Positions 7,791 to 16,449 of a stretch of DNA of 64,000 nt are shown one piece after another. The stretch covers positions 11,182 to 75,181 of the forward strand of contig CAZJWJ010000011.1 in NCBI GenBank assembly GCA_964549495.1. The letters are read 5' to 3'. The notes below the pieces were generated by a model. It saw only the letters and a list, made by a program, of their open reading frames with translations. It searched no databases and had not been told where the DNA came from. Numbering within the stretch: the stretch's first letter is position 1; each line of letters begins with the position of its first letter. Position numbers and translations under genes: made by a program. This DNA is from JACKBJ01 sp964549495 (lineage in GTDB: Bacteria; Chloroflexota; Anaerolineae; Epilineales; Epilineaceae).

Positions 7791-10364
7791 ATGATGCGCC
7801 ACCACCATCGCGCGATTGCCCTGCGGCGTGCCCTGCGCGCCGGCATCGCCATGTCGATCCTCTGCGGCCTCGTGCTGCCGGCGGCCGCGCCGGCGACGCG
7901 GGCCCAGGAGCCGACGTCGATCTTCGTGAACACCACCAGCGACGAGGGGATCTCCTCGGAGCAATGCCTACCGGGGCAGGAATGCACCCTGCGCAAGGCC
8001 ATCGAACTGGCCGAGAGCCTGGGCGGCGGCCTGGTGCGCGCCTGCTACGATCCGGCCGAGACGCCGGACGGTGAGGCCTGCCCGGCCGGCGCGCTGCCCC
8101 TGCGCACGCGCGACGAGGGCTATGATGCGGCCAGCGGAACCTGGCAGTTCGAGTACGATCCGCTCTCGCCCTTCGTGCTCTCCGGCGGCGGGGTCCTGAT
8201 CGACTTCACCCAGGACATCCAGGACTGGTCCGGACCGCAGGACAACAAGGTGGCCCTGGTCAGCGAGGATCGGCGCTCGCATGCCTTCATCGTCGAGAGC
8301 TCCGGCAACCGCATCGCCGGCATCGAGTTGAGCGGGGCCTACAGCAACGCGGCCATCGTGCTGCGCAAGCGCAAGAGCGAGGACATCGGCGCCACCGACA
8401 ACCAGCTGGGGCCGGGCCTGATCTTTGCCGGCATCGAACCCGGCGTGGGCCTCTTGATCCGCGATCCGCAGAGCCACGGCAACCGCCTGGTGGGCAGCTG
8501 GTGCGGCCTGACCGGCGACGGGACCGAGGCCCTGCCGATGTACGAGGACTGCATCCAGATCTCCTCGGGTGCTCGGGAGAACACCATCGGCGGCCCGGAT
8601 CCGGCCGATCGCAACGTCCTGGCCGCCAGCGGCCTGGGCTCGGCGGTCAGCATCTTCGGGGTGCAGCCGGGCGAGGACGAGGTCGATGCCCCGATCACCC
8701 GGGACAACCGCATCGAGGGCAACTGGATCGGGCTGGATGCAGCTGGTGAGCCCGTGGGTAACGAGACCGGCGTGACGATCAAGCTGGAGGCCCAGCGTAC
8801 GGAGATTCTGGGCAACGTGATCGGCGGCAATCGCCAGTCGGGCATCGCCATCTACAATGGCAGCCACGAGACCCACATCGAGGACAATTCGATCGGCCTG
8901 GCGCCGGATGGCAGCGGCAGCGTGGCCAACGGTCGCCACGGCATCGAGATCGTGGCCGAGCCGCAGAACTCGCAGATCGTCGCCAATCGCATCATCTACA
9001 ACGCGGGCGGGGGCATCGTGATCAGCGGTGGCCGCGCCACGGGCCATCGGCTCAGCGCCAACGTCCTGCGCAACAACGAGCAGGGCGGCATCGTGCTCAG
9101 CCAGGGGGCCAACGGCAACCGGTCCGCGCCGGAGGCCGAGCGGGCCTTCGCCGACTACGTGACCGGGACGGCCTGCGCCGGCTGCCGGGTGGAGGTCTTC
9201 AGCGCCGTGGACGATCAAGCGGCGGCCTATGAAGGATTCACCGAGGCCGACGCCGACACCGGCCGCTTCGAGCTGCGCCTGACCGAGGGCCGCTTCCGCT
9301 TCCCCTTCCTGACCCTGACGGCCACCGACGCCGAGGGCAACACCTCCGCGCTGTCCGATCCGCTGCGCGTGCCGCGCGAGACGGCCACGCCCCGACCCAG
9401 CGCGACCGCCAGCCCGGAACCCAGCGCTACCCGCCGGCCGCCGCCGACCGAGGATCCCAACCGGCCGGCCGGCCTGATCCACCTGCCCTTGGCCTTGTTC
9501 GGCTGGACGCTGGAGGACCTGGCGCCGCCGGCCACCGCCCTGCCGCCGGGCACCCAGCCGCCCGACCCGACGTCCAGTCCGACCCAGGCGACACCCAGCG
9601 CCACTCCGCCGATCAGCCCCACCCCGACGGTCAGCCCGACGCCTCCCAAGATCCGGCCCGGGCGCATCCTCGGCCGGCTGACCCTGAACAACCAACCGGT
9701 AGACGAGGGCCTAGGCGCCAGCCCCGGCCCGGGCCTGGTCCTGCAGCGCTGCCGGCCGGTCGAGGGGGGCTCGGATGCCCTGCCGGACTGCGGCATCATC
9801 GACCGTGTCGGCGTCGCCGGCGACCAAGGCGGATTCACCTTCACCGATCCCGTCGACTTGGAGGAAGGCCAGTACTACCGGGTGGCCTGGCTCAACGAGA
9901 GCGTCGTCGACAGCGGCACCCCCTTCTTCGGTAGCGAGCTCTGGCTGGGCGCCTGGTACTCCGACCCGATCGAGCTCGAGCCCGAGGGCGAGGTGGATTT
10001 GGGCCGCATCGAGATCGCCGACGTGACCCTGACCGATCCGCTCAACGGTATCGGCACGGTGCTGCCGATCGAGTTCCGCTGGCAGCGCCGCACCAGCGAG
10101 ACGGGCAGCTACGAGCTGTCCTTCGTCGAGGCGCCCAGTCGCACCCTGGCCGATCGCGAGATCTTCCACAGCATCCCGGTGGGCCGGCGCGGCAACTACA
10201 CCCTGAACGGCCGGCCGCCGGGCATGCGGGTGGGCATCGACTTCCGCTACTTCTGGCTGATCGCCATCGACGACGACCACGGAACCGGCATCAGCTACTA
10301 CAACCGGATGTTCTGGCTGGAGGCCCTGAGCCAGCGCATGCAGCTCTTGCCGGGACCGCGCTGA
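7791..10364 (+). CDS. Exported CSLREA-type right-handed beta-helix protein
   Basis: 857 residues. An arginine-rich N-region and hydrophobic core (IAMSILCGLVLPAAAPA) form a signal peptide ending near ATRAQEP. The CSLREA-like motif is ECTLRKAIELAE after VNTTSDEG. Parallel beta-helix rungs follow (NRIEGNWIGLD, GNVIGGN, IEDNSIGLAPDGS), a repetitive surface fold common in secreted Chloroflexota proteins. Near residue 562 a P/T linker is followed by LIHLPLALFG, an internal copy of the x-LP-x-L tail. A second P/T/S linker leads to a carboxypeptidase-regulatory-like domain (GRILGRLTLNNQPV) and an Ig-like domain at the C-terminus. The start is uncertain: GGGGAGG abuts ATG 7791 and ATG 7794, and a GTG at 7752 is also open. 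Role unknown; adhesion or carbohydrate binding is possible. Confidence 0.8.
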   Translation: MMRHHHRAIALRRALRAGIAMSILCGLVLPAAAPATRAQEPTSIFVNTTSDEGISSEQCLPGQECTLRKAIELAESLGGGLVRACYDPAETPDGEACPAGALPLRTRDEGYDAASGTWQFEYDPLSPFVLSGGGVLIDFTQDIQDWSGPQDNKVALVSEDRRSHAFIVESSGNRIAGIELSGAYSNAAIVLRKRKSEDIGATDNQLGPGLIFAGIEPGVGLLIRDPQSHGNRLVGSWCGLTGDGTEALPMYEDCIQISSGARENTIGGPDPADRNVLAASGLGSAVSIFGVQPGEDEVDAPITRDNRIEGNWIGLDAAGEPVGNETGVTIKLEAQRTEILGNVIGGNRQSGIAIYNGSHETHIEDNSIGLAPDGSGSVANGRHGIEIVAEPQNSQIVANRIIYNAGGGIVISGGRATGHRLSANVLRNNEQGGIVLSQGANGNRSAPEAERAFADYVTGTACAGCRVEVFSAVDDQAAAYEGFTEADADTGRFELRLTEGRFRFPFLTLTATDAEGNTSALSDPLRVPRETATPRPSATASPEPSATRRPPPTEDPNRPAGLIHLPLALFGWTLEDLAPPATALPPGTQPPDPTSSPTQATPSATPPISPTPTVSPTPPKIRPGRILGRLTLNNQPVDEGLGASPGPGLVLQRCRPVEGGSDALPDCGIIDRVGVAGDQGGFTFTDPVDLEEGQYYRVAWLNESVVDSGTPFFGSELWLGAWYSDPIELEPEGEVDLGRIEIADVTLTDPLNGIGTVLPIEFRWQRRTSETGSYELSFVEAPSRTLADREIFHSIPVGRRGNYTLNGRPPGMRVGIDFRYFWLIAIDDDHGTGISYYNRMFWLEALSQRMQLLPGPR

Positions 10365-10459
10365 TCGGAGGCCGCCTGTCCAAAACCCTGCGGTGATCGT
10401 GTTGTAGTAGGCGAATCGAAAAGCGGGGAAGGCGCGGCCGGCGGCCGCAGGAAGGGCAG

Positions 10460-11665
10460 GTGTCCATCGTGAACCATCGACGAAGGGAATCTCGACGAAG
10501 TGGTCTTCGACGCGCGATGTCGAGGCGGAGGCGACCGGCGGCCTGGATCTTGGCCGCCGGTCTGCTCTGGATGGCCGGCATGGTGCTCGGCCTCGATGCG
10601 CCGACGGCACTGCGCGCCCAGGGGAGCCTGGCCGATGAGCTGGTCCTGAGCACCACCTTGCACGTCGATGGCGACCCGATCGCGATCGGCGACCGGCTCG
10701 AGGGCCGCTTGGAGATCATCGCCCGCGCGCCCAGCCTGCCGGTGGATGCCGACATCGTGCTGGTGCTCGACGCCTCGGGCTCGATGGCCGGCCAGCCGAC
10801 GCAGTCGATGAAGGATGGCGCAAGGGACATGATCGAGGCGCTCGACTTGGTGACCCATCCGGACAGCCGCGTTGGAGTGGTCGAGTTCAACAGTCAAGCG
10901 CGGACGCTTTGCCGTCTCGTCAACAACCCAGGCCAGTTGATCTCCTGCATCGGTAGGGTGGGCGCTCATGGGGGCACTGCCATCGATCGGGGAATCCTGG
11001 AAGGCGAGCAGGTGCTGTCGATCGATGCGCCGACACGTCAGCCGGGCTTCCAGCCGGTCATGGTCGTGCTGTCCGACGGGATGAACAACAGCGGTTGCGA
11101 TCCGGTACTGAAGACGGCGGACCGCCTGAAGCTGGCCGGAACGCGCATCTTCTCGGTCTGCGCCGGCAGCGGCTGTGACGCGACCTGCATGCGCCAGGTG
11201 GCCAGTGCGGCGGGCGACTTCGGAGACGTTCCCTTCACCGGCCTGCCGGCGCATTTCCGGGCCTTGGCGAAGGAGCTGCGCGCCGAGCCGGCCGTCGAGT
11301 CCTTCGAGGTGGTCCTCGACCTGCCGGAGCATCTCGAGCTGGTGGCCGGCAGCAGCCGCCCCGAGCCGATCTCGGCCGAGGGCGAGCCGCCGCGCTGGCA
11401 CGCTTCGCGCCTGGATCGAGACGGCTTCGAACTGCAGTTCGAAGTGCAGGTCGCCTCCGAGGGCTCGGCCCCAGTCGGCGCGCAGATCGATCTGACGCTC
11501 GCCGACGGCAGCCAGGTCACCGACCGCCTGGAAGCGCCGGTCGCCGCGATCCCATCGCCGACCCCGGAGCCGAGCGCGACGTCCCGACCGCAGCCCAGTG
11601 ACACGCCACGGACAGAGCCGGCCTGGGAGCACCTGCTGCTGCCCTACTTGCAGATCTTCGAGTAG
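10460..11665 (+). CDS. Exported von Willebrand factor A domain protein
   Basis: 401 residues from a GTG start preceded by AGGAAGG. After an Arg-rich N-terminus there is a hydrophobic segment (AAWILAAGLLWMAGMVLG) and an Ala-Gln-type cleavage region. The VWA domain covers about residues 95-280. Its MIDAS is intact: DASGSM with Asp104, then later SDGMNN. MIDAS-containing VWA domains bind ligands through a divalent metal. A beta-sandwich follows, then a P/T/S-rich linker (PTPEPSATSRPQPSDTP), and the protein stops at HLLLPYLQIFE, a textbook case of the C-terminal x-LP-x-L tail. It lies 95 bases after the CSLREA gene on the same strand, so the two may be co-transcribed. Ligand unknown. Confidence 0.85.
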   Translation: MSIVNHRRRESRRSGLRRAMSRRRRPAAWILAAGLLWMAGMVLGLDAPTALRAQGSLADELVLSTTLHVDGDPIAIGDRLEGRLEIIARAPSLPVDADIVLVLDASGSMAGQPTQSMKDGARDMIEALDLVTHPDSRVGVVEFNSQARTLCRLVNNPGQLISCIGRVGAHGGTAIDRGILEGEQVLSIDAPTRQPGFQPVMVVLSDGMNNSGCDPVLKTADRLKLAGTRIFSVCAGSGCDATCMRQVASAAGDFGDVPFTGLPAHFRALAKELRAEPAVESFEVVLDLPEHLELVAGSSRPEPISAEGEPPRWHASRLDRDGFELQFEVQVASEGSAPVGAQIDLTLADGSQVTDRLEAPVAAIPSPTPEPSATSRPQPSDTPRTEPAWEHLLLPYLQIFE

Positions 11666-11687
11666 CGGTGCGAGCTCGAGAGTTCGC

Positions 11688-12476
11688 TCACGGTAGGTAC
11701 TGCATCGTGATCTGCCGCACCTGCCCGACTTCGACGCCACTCATGCCGCCCGGCTCGTCGAAGCGCAGGGCGCCGAGCAGCAAGCGGTGCACGTCGTCCT
11801 GCAGCTTGGCGTAGGGCAGGTTGCCTTCGATGTTGACCGGGTGCTGGATCTCCACGATGCGGTCGCCGAGCGCCAGGTAGTAGTGCGAGACGTAGCTGTC
11901 GAAGGCGTTGAACTCGATGCGCAGGGCAGGCCTGCCCGCCACCTGGGTGTCCCGCACCCAGTCTTCGCGGATCTCGCCGTCGGTGACCGGAAGCCCGCCG
12001 GGCGGCTGGTCGGCTGCCCTGGCTGCCTGCCAGGCGTCGAGGATTCGCTTTCGCGCCCAAGCATCGGCGCTCAGGTCACCTGGGTTGTCGTGGATCTCGA
12101 TGGTCAGATCGTAGGATGGACTGCCATCCGGCACGCCCTGGAAGGGGAAGGACGGCCCGAGGATGCGAACCCGGGTGGGCTCGGTTTCTTCCAGACTGGC
12201 GTTCGCGGTGTAGGTGATCGTGATGCCGGCCATCTCGTAGGCCAGCAGGCCGTCGGATGGTAGCGTCACGCCGATGAAGGCATCGGTAGACGGCTCGGGG
12301 GTCGGTGGAAGGCCCGACTCGGTCGGCGCGGACGAGGCGGTGGCCGTCGAAGCCGTGGCAGCCGTGGCGAGATCCGGCGCGCTCCCGTCGCTGGTCTCGG
12401 CGGCTGGAGGCTGGACGCAGGCCGTAGCCAGGAGGGTTAGACAGAGGGCAAGGGGTCGGTTCACTGCGCACCTCAT
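11688..12476 (-). CDS. Lipoprotein of unknown function
   Basis: 262 residues. The N-terminus ends in a lipobox-like LLATAC, so the mature protein would be lipid-anchored at Cys20. A low-complexity A/S/T region (about 25-65) precedes a folded domain containing VTLPSDGLLAYEM, DLTIEIHDNPG, and AGRPALRIEFNAFDSYVSHYYLALGDRIVEIQHPV. This resembles lipoproteins that measure error-weighted or PsbP-like folds, but no family is recognised. An alternative GTG start at 12464 has AGGTG just upstream and would give a more compact signal peptide. The gene converges on the VWA gene, with only 22 bases between the stop codons. Confidence 0.65.
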   Translation of the reverse strand: MRCAVNRPLALCLTLLATACVQPPAAETSDGSAPDLATAATASTATASSAPTESGLPPTPEPSTDAFIGVTLPSDGLLAYEMAGITITYTANASLEETEPTRVRILGPSFPFQGVPDGSPSYDLTIEIHDNPGDLSADAWARKRILDAWQAARAADQPPGGLPVTDGEIREDWVRDTQVAGRPALRIEFNAFDSYVSHYYLALGDRIVEIQHPVNIEGNLPYAKLQDDVHRLLLGALRFDEPGGMSGVEVGQVRQITMQYLP

Positions 12477-12523
12477 TTCGCCTGGAAGGCGAAGCGAGAT
12501 CGTCTTCGGTGCCCAGACGCAAG

Positions 12524-12550
12524 GCGGTCCGGCAAGGGGAGCCGGACCGC
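12524..12550 (-). terminator. Hairpin, probable terminator of the HAD/oxidoreductase operon
   Basis: A perfect 10-bp stem (12524-12533 with 12541-12550) has a 7-base loop. It lies 87 bases past the HAD stop codon on the minus strand and before the lipoprotein gene. No T-run follows, so Rho-independent activity is uncertain. Confidence 0.5.
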
Positions 12551-12636
12551 GGTTAATGATAGCGCGCTCAGGCAGGGGCCATGGCGATCTTGTCGTCGAT
12601 CGGCTGCCGATTCGTCGCCGATGGAGCTTGGACGCG

Positions 12637-13269
12637 TCAGGCGCGTTCCAATGGCAGATGATCGAAGAGCTCGTCCAGGCGCGAGATGGTCCGCTCGCCC
12701 GGGTGGTCCAGGCCGAACATGAAGACGCCGGCGGCGCGGGTGGCGCCGTGGTCGCTGGCCGAATCGCCGACGTAGACGACCTGATCGGCTTGGAGCGACA
12801 GGCGTTCCAGGGCGATGTGAATCATGTCGGGGGCTGGCTTCTCGGGGGCTTCGCTGGAGCCGACGACCGTTTCGACCAAGTCGAGGAGGTCGAAGCGATC
12901 GAGCATCAGCTCGGCCAGGTCGCGCGGCGTGTTGGTGACGACGGCGCGGGCGATGCCTTGCCGGCCCAGGGTCTCGAGCAGCTCGATGGCGCCGGGCATG
13001 CGGCGCATGCGGTCGATGTAGTCCGGGAAGACCTGGTAGTAGGCGCGCGAGACCTCGTGGCGGGTCCGGCCGGCGAAGAACTGCTTCATGTCGGCTTCGA
13101 CGCCCTGGCCGAAGGTGGCGGCGAAGTCCTCGTAGGGCACGTGCGGGCCGCCGAAGTCGGAGACGACGCGCAGGAGGACGTCGTACCAGATGCGGCCGGA
13201 GTCCAGCAGGACGCCGTCCATGTCGAAGAGGATGGCCTCGAGCGGGTTGGGCGGCTCGAGGCGCGTCAT
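12637..13269 (-). CDS. HAD-family phosphatase (phosphoglycolate phosphatase-like)
   Basis: 210 residues. Motif I is FDMDGVLLDSG with the nucleophile Asp16 and the acid/base Asp18. Motif II is VVTNTP, the lysine of motif III is in EAPEKPAPDM, and motif IV is VYVGDSASDHGAARAAG-like (here GDSASDHGATRAAG). A four-helix cap lies between about residues 25 and 90. These features fit subfamily IA HAD hydrolases such as Gph or beta-phosphoglucomutase; KPAPD favours a small-molecule phosphatase. The start ATG at 13269 overlaps the stop of the upstream oxidoreductase by four bases (ATGA), so the two are translationally coupled. Substrate not determinable. Confidence 0.9.
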   Translation of the reverse strand: MTRLEPPNPLEAILFDMDGVLLDSGRIWYDVLLRVVSDFGGPHVPYEDFAATFGQGVEADMKQFFAGRTRHEVSRAYYQVFPDYIDRMRRMPGAIELLETLGRQGIARAVVTNTPRDLAELMLDRFDLLDLVETVVGSSEAPEKPAPDMIHIALERLSLQADQVVYVGDSASDHGATRAAGVFMFGLDHPGERTISRLDELFDHLPLERA

Positions 13270-14276
13270 GAGGCCGTGAGGTCGACGACGACGCGGCCGC
13301 GGACCTGGCCGGCCAGGATGGTCTGGCTCATGTCGGGGACTTCGGAGAGGGGGATGGTGGCGTGGGTCAGCGTCTCGAGGATGTCGACGTCGAGGTCGCG
13401 GGCCAGGCGCTGCCAGGCGGCCTGGCGGCGGGGGGCCGGGCAGTAGTTGGAGTCGATGCCCAGGAGGTTGACGCCGCGGAGGATGAAGGGGAAGACGGTG
13501 GTCGAGAGCTCGGGGCTGGCGGCCAGGCCGCAGGCGGCGATGCTGGCGTGACGGCGCATGCTGGCGATGAGGGTGGCCAGGGTGCTGCCGCCGACGGTGT
13601 CCACTGCGCCGGACCAGCGCTCGGAGCGCATGGGGCGGGGCTCGGCCTCGCCCAACTCGCGGCGGTGGATGAGGGCGCTGGCGCCGAGGGATCGGAGCCA
13701 GTCTTCTTCCTCGAGCCGGCCGGTGGAAGCAGTAACGTCGTGGTCGGCGCGGGCCAGGAGGGTGACGGCCATGCTGCCGACGCCGCCCGATGCGCCGGTG
13801 ACGACGACCTCGCCGTCGGTCGGAGTCAAACCGTGCTCCTCCAGGGTCATGACGGAGAGCATGGCCGTGTAGCCGGCCGTGCCGATGATCATGGCCTGGT
13901 GGAGGGATAGGGAGTCGGGCACCGGGACGGCCCATTCGGCTTGGATGCGTTGGTAGCGGCTGTAGCCACCCCAGTGATCCTCGCCGATGCCGCGACCGGT
14001 GACCAGGATGCGGTCACCGGGGGAGAAGGCGGCCGAGGCGGACTCGACGACGGTGCCGGCCAAATCCACACCGGGCACGATGGGATAGCCGCGCACGATC
14101 CGGCCGCGATCGCTGACCGCGAGCCCATCCTTGTAGTTGAGGCTGGAGTAATCGACCTCGACCAGGACATCGCCCTGGTCGGGCAGGTCGGAGAGCTGGA
14201 GGGACTGCAAGTTGGCCTGGACCTCGTCGTCGGGCTTCTCGAGGACGAGGGCGGGGAAGGGTTCGCGGACGGGCAT
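13266..14276 (-). CDS. acuI: AcuI/YhdH-family zinc-free alcohol dehydrogenase-like reductase (acryloyl-CoA reductase type)
   Basis: 336 residues, medium-chain reductase fold. The GroES-like N-terminal domain has SSLNYKDGLAV and VPGVDLAGTV, hallmarks of the YhdH/AcuI family. The Rossmann domain has VVTGASGGVGSMAVTLL. The C-terminal half carries the family's FPFILRGVNLLGIDS. AcuI enzymes reduce acryloyl-CoA to propionyl-CoA with NADPH in the cytoplasm. There are no zinc-ligand cysteines of the catalytic type. GAGGT sits upstream of the ATG. The gene is first in an operon with the HAD phosphatase, overlapping it by ATGA. The family is sure; the physiological substrate is assumed from homology only. 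Confidence 0.9.
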   Translation of the reverse strand: MPVREPFPALVLEKPDDEVQANLQSLQLSDLPDQGDVLVEVDYSSLNYKDGLAVSDRGRIVRGYPIVPGVDLAGTVVESASAAFSPGDRILVTGRGIGEDHWGGYSRYQRIQAEWAVPVPDSLSLHQAMIIGTAGYTAMLSVMTLEEHGLTPTDGEVVVTGASGGVGSMAVTLLARADHDVTASTGRLEEEDWLRSLGASALIHRRELGEAEPRPMRSERWSGAVDTVGGSTLATLIASMRRHASIAACGLAASPELSTTVFPFILRGVNLLGIDSNYCPAPRRQAAWQRLARDLDVDILETLTHATIPLSEVPDMSQTILAGQVRGRVVVDLTAS

Positions 14277-14329
14277 GTAAGGTGGACCTCTTTACGCTGG
14301 AAGGGGTGAGCTTCTGATCCGGCCGAAGT

Positions 14330-14590
14330 TCAAGCTCGCTGATCTTCGGGGTTGTACCAGTCGTCTGAAGCGAGGACTTCGGATTGAGCGCGCTCGATTC
14401 CCGGGTCGAGCTGCGAGCTCGTGTTGGCGTAGACGCGATCGAGTGCACGCGTGATGCTCGCCGGATCGTGCCGTTCGAGGTACTCACGCAGCGCCAACGC
14501 GAGGACTCGATCGCGGTCGAGTCCTGATTCCCGGGCAACCCGGCCTGCGCCAACCACCAGTTCGCTCGGCAGATCGACGTGGATCCTCAT
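14330..14590 (-). CDS. Ribbon-helix-helix (CopG-type) protein, orphan antitoxin-like
   Basis: 86 residues. The N-terminus MRIHVDLPSELV is the beta strand of a ribbon-helix-helix fold, followed by two helices (GRVARESGLDRDRVLALALREYLERH). The tail DRVYANTSSQLDPGIERAQSE...DDWYN is typical of antitoxins that wrap a MazF-like toxin. No toxin gene follows: only 53 bases separate it from the upstream end of the next gene. There is no ribosome binding site before the ATG. A -10-like TATCCT lies exactly 6 bases upstream, so the message is probably leaderless. An alternative ATG at 14611 is less likely because it lies upstream of the predicted transcription start. Confidence 0.75.
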   Translation of the reverse strand: MRIHVDLPSELVVGAGRVARESGLDRDRVLALALREYLERHDPASITRALDRVYANTSSQLDPGIERAQSEVLASDDWYNPEDQRA

Positions 14591-14596
14591 GCCCTG

Positions 14597-14625
14597 AGGA
14601 TAACCATGCAACGGGGCGAGTCCAA
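14597..14625 (-). promoter_or_regulatory. Promoter of the orphan RHH gene, predicted leaderless
   Basis: Reading the minus strand: TTGGAC (14625-14620), 17-base spacer, TATCCT (14602-14597), 6 bases, then ATG at 14590. The -35 matches consensus only in TTG. Transcription would begin at or next to the A of the start codon. Confidence 0.5.
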
Positions 14626-14644
14626 TGTCCGATTCCGTGGCGCC

Positions 14645-15394
14645 CTATTCGAGCTCGATGGTTCGGGTCGAGTAGCGGAAGCGACCGATGATCCTCCACT
14701 CGAAGAGCACGTCGTCGATGGACGGGCGTCCGCTGACGTGATGGGCGATGAGGGGGTTACCGGACCGCGGGTCGACACGGTCGGTGACGATGCCGATGTG
14801 AGTGCTGCCCAGGCCCAGGTGCCAGGTGATGATCTCGCCGGGGCGATAGTCCTCGGCGCGATCGGAGATGGGCAGTGCGGCGCCCTGGCGGGCCAAGTAG
14901 ACCATCAGGTTGGGCACGCGGCGGTGATCGATGCTGGGATCGGCCTCGCGGCTGCCCCAGAGCGCAGGGTAGGCGTCGAAGCTCGCGCGCATGTCGTGGT
15001 GGACGGCTTCCTGCAGGTCGATGTCGATCTGGCGCAGGGCGCGGATGACCAGGTCGGTGCAGACGCCGGTGTCGGCCGGCACGTCACCGCCCGGGAAGGA
15101 GAGCGGGACGAAAGCCGGATCGTAGCGGGTGGGGCGGGCGGCCAGTTCCACGGCGGCTTCGACGAGCCCATCCGAGCCGAGGGCGAGACGTTCGGAACTT
15201 GGTGTCGACGACCTGGTGAGCAAGGTCTCGTAGTCGCGCTGCCATTGCCAGAGCCAGACGAACTCGGGCAGCCGGCCGGTCGCGAGACGGACCAGACGTG
15301 GGGCATAGGCCGCGAGGGCGATGAGGACGATGACCGCTACGCCGGCCAGCACGCGGTGGGAACCGGTCTGGCGACGATGTAGGAAGGAGCGCAT
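14645..15394 (-). CDS. DUF1287 domain protein, exported or membrane-anchored
   Basis: 249 residues. An N-terminal membrane segment (VLAGVAVIVLIALAAYAP) is followed by the DUF1287 core: YDPAFVPLSFPGGDVPADTGVCTD, VIRALRQIDIDLQEAVHHDM, and IDHRRVPNL. This family (E. coli YijF relatives) looks like an NlpC/P60-type cysteine fold, with the Cys of GVCTD and the His of HIGIV as likely catalytic pair; that mechanism is an inference for the family. The C-terminal part has PGEIITWHLG and STHIGIVTDR, as in cell-wall amidases. It probably acts on peptides outside the membrane. The gene stands alone between the zinc peptidase and the RHH gene. Confidence 0.85.
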   Translation of the reverse strand: MRSFLHRRQTGSHRVLAGVAVIVLIALAAYAPRLVRLATGRLPEFVWLWQWQRDYETLLTRSSTPSSERLALGSDGLVEAAVELAARPTRYDPAFVPLSFPGGDVPADTGVCTDLVIRALRQIDIDLQEAVHHDMRASFDAYPALWGSREADPSIDHRRVPNLMVYLARQGAALPISDRAEDYRPGEIITWHLGLGSTHIGIVTDRVDPRSGNPLIAHHVSGRPSIDDVLFEWRIIGRFRYSTRTIELE

Positions 15395-15479
15395 GCGATG
15401 AGCCTAGCCAGGCTCGATCTTGTTTGCTGGACGAGAAGCCGCCGATCGGCCTACGTCGTACACCACGATCGGCGCCCGC

Positions 15480-16334
15480 TCAGCGCAGGCCCGCCGCCTC
15501 GAAGGTGTCGCAGGCTTGGACGCTGCCGCTCTGCCAGCCTTCGAGGAACCAGTCGACGCGCTGCTGGGAGGAGCCGTGGGTGAAGTTCTCGGGCTGGATG
15601 CGCCGGCCGGCCATGCGCTGCATGCGGTCGTCGCCCACCGCCGTGGCTGCGCTCATGCCCTCCTCGATGTCGGCCGCGTCCAAGAGGTCGCGCTGGGCAT
15701 CGGCGTGGTGGGCCCAGACGCCGGCGTAGCAGTCGGCCTGCAGCTCGAGCAGGACCGAGAGCTGGTTGGCCTCGCTCTGGCCGACCCGTTGCTGTAGGGA
15801 CTGGACCTGCTGCTGGGTGCCGAGCAGGTGCTGCACGTGATGGCCGACCTCGTGGGCGATGACGTAGGCCACCGAGAAATCGCCCTGGGCGCCGAAGCGT
15901 TGCAGCTGGTTCAGGAAGCTCAGGTCGAAGTAGACCTGTTGGTCACGCGGGCAGTAGAAGGGGCCCGTGGCGGCGCTGTTGAAGCCGCAGGCCGATTGGA
16001 CCGCGTCGCTGAAGAGCACCAGGGTGGGCTCGCGGTAGGCCGCGCCGGCATCGGCAAAGAGCGCTCCCCAGGTATCCTCGGTGTCGGCCAGGACCACCGA
16101 CACGAAGTCGGCCACCACGTCCTCCTCCTCCGAGGGCTGGCGGTCCTCGACCACCGCTCCCTGCTGGACTTGACTGAGCGTCCCGAGCAGCTCTACCGGG
16201 TCGACCCCGAAGAAGAGTCCCAGCAGGATGACGATCAAGAGGCCGCAGCCCCCGACGGCCGGCGCGCCGCCGGGCGCTCGCATCCGCCTGCGATCCTCGA
16301 TGTTCTCGCTACGTCGCCCTCGTTGCCAGCGCAT
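15480..16334 (-). CDS. YpfJ/KPN_02809-family neutral zinc metallopeptidase
   Basis: 284 residues. The start at 16334 has AAGGAG 7 bases upstream. A positively charged N-terminus (MRWQRGRRSENIEDRRR) precedes one membrane anchor (GGCGLLIVILLGLFFGV). The metallopeptidase domain carries the zinc motif HEVGHH, the downstream LELQADCYAGVWAHHA (Glu/Asp ligand region), and FTHGSSQQRVDWFLEGW. N-terminal RRRM and GG repeats before the anchor are typical of the family, whose role is unknown but presumably protein quality control outside the membrane. All expected catalytic residues are present. Confidence 0.92.
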   Translation of the reverse strand: MRWQRGRRSENIEDRRRMRAPGGAPAVGGCGLLIVILLGLFFGVDPVELLGTLSQVQQGAVVEDRQPSEEEDVVADFVSVVLADTEDTWGALFADAGAAYREPTLVLFSDAVQSACGFNSAATGPFYCPRDQQVYFDLSFLNQLQRFGAQGDFSVAYVIAHEVGHHVQHLLGTQQQVQSLQQRVGQSEANQLSVLLELQADCYAGVWAHHADAQRDLLDAADIEEGMSAATAVGDDRMQRMAGRRIQPENFTHGSSQQRVDWFLEGWQSGSVQACDTFEAAGLR

Positions 16335-16449
16335 GTGGCCGCTCCTTGTCGCCCGGAGAGATGAGTCTGGAGAAGGCCGAACGATACCGTTCGTCGAGCC
16401 GCCGGGCGAATGGAGCGACGTTCGTGCTTGGAGGGAATCGGCGCCTTCG

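Noticed and set aside
13270..13935. N-terminal extension of the HAD gene
   Set aside because: The extension is H/R/P-rich and antisense-like noise inside the oxidoreductase gene; the true start overlaps the upstream stop by four bases.
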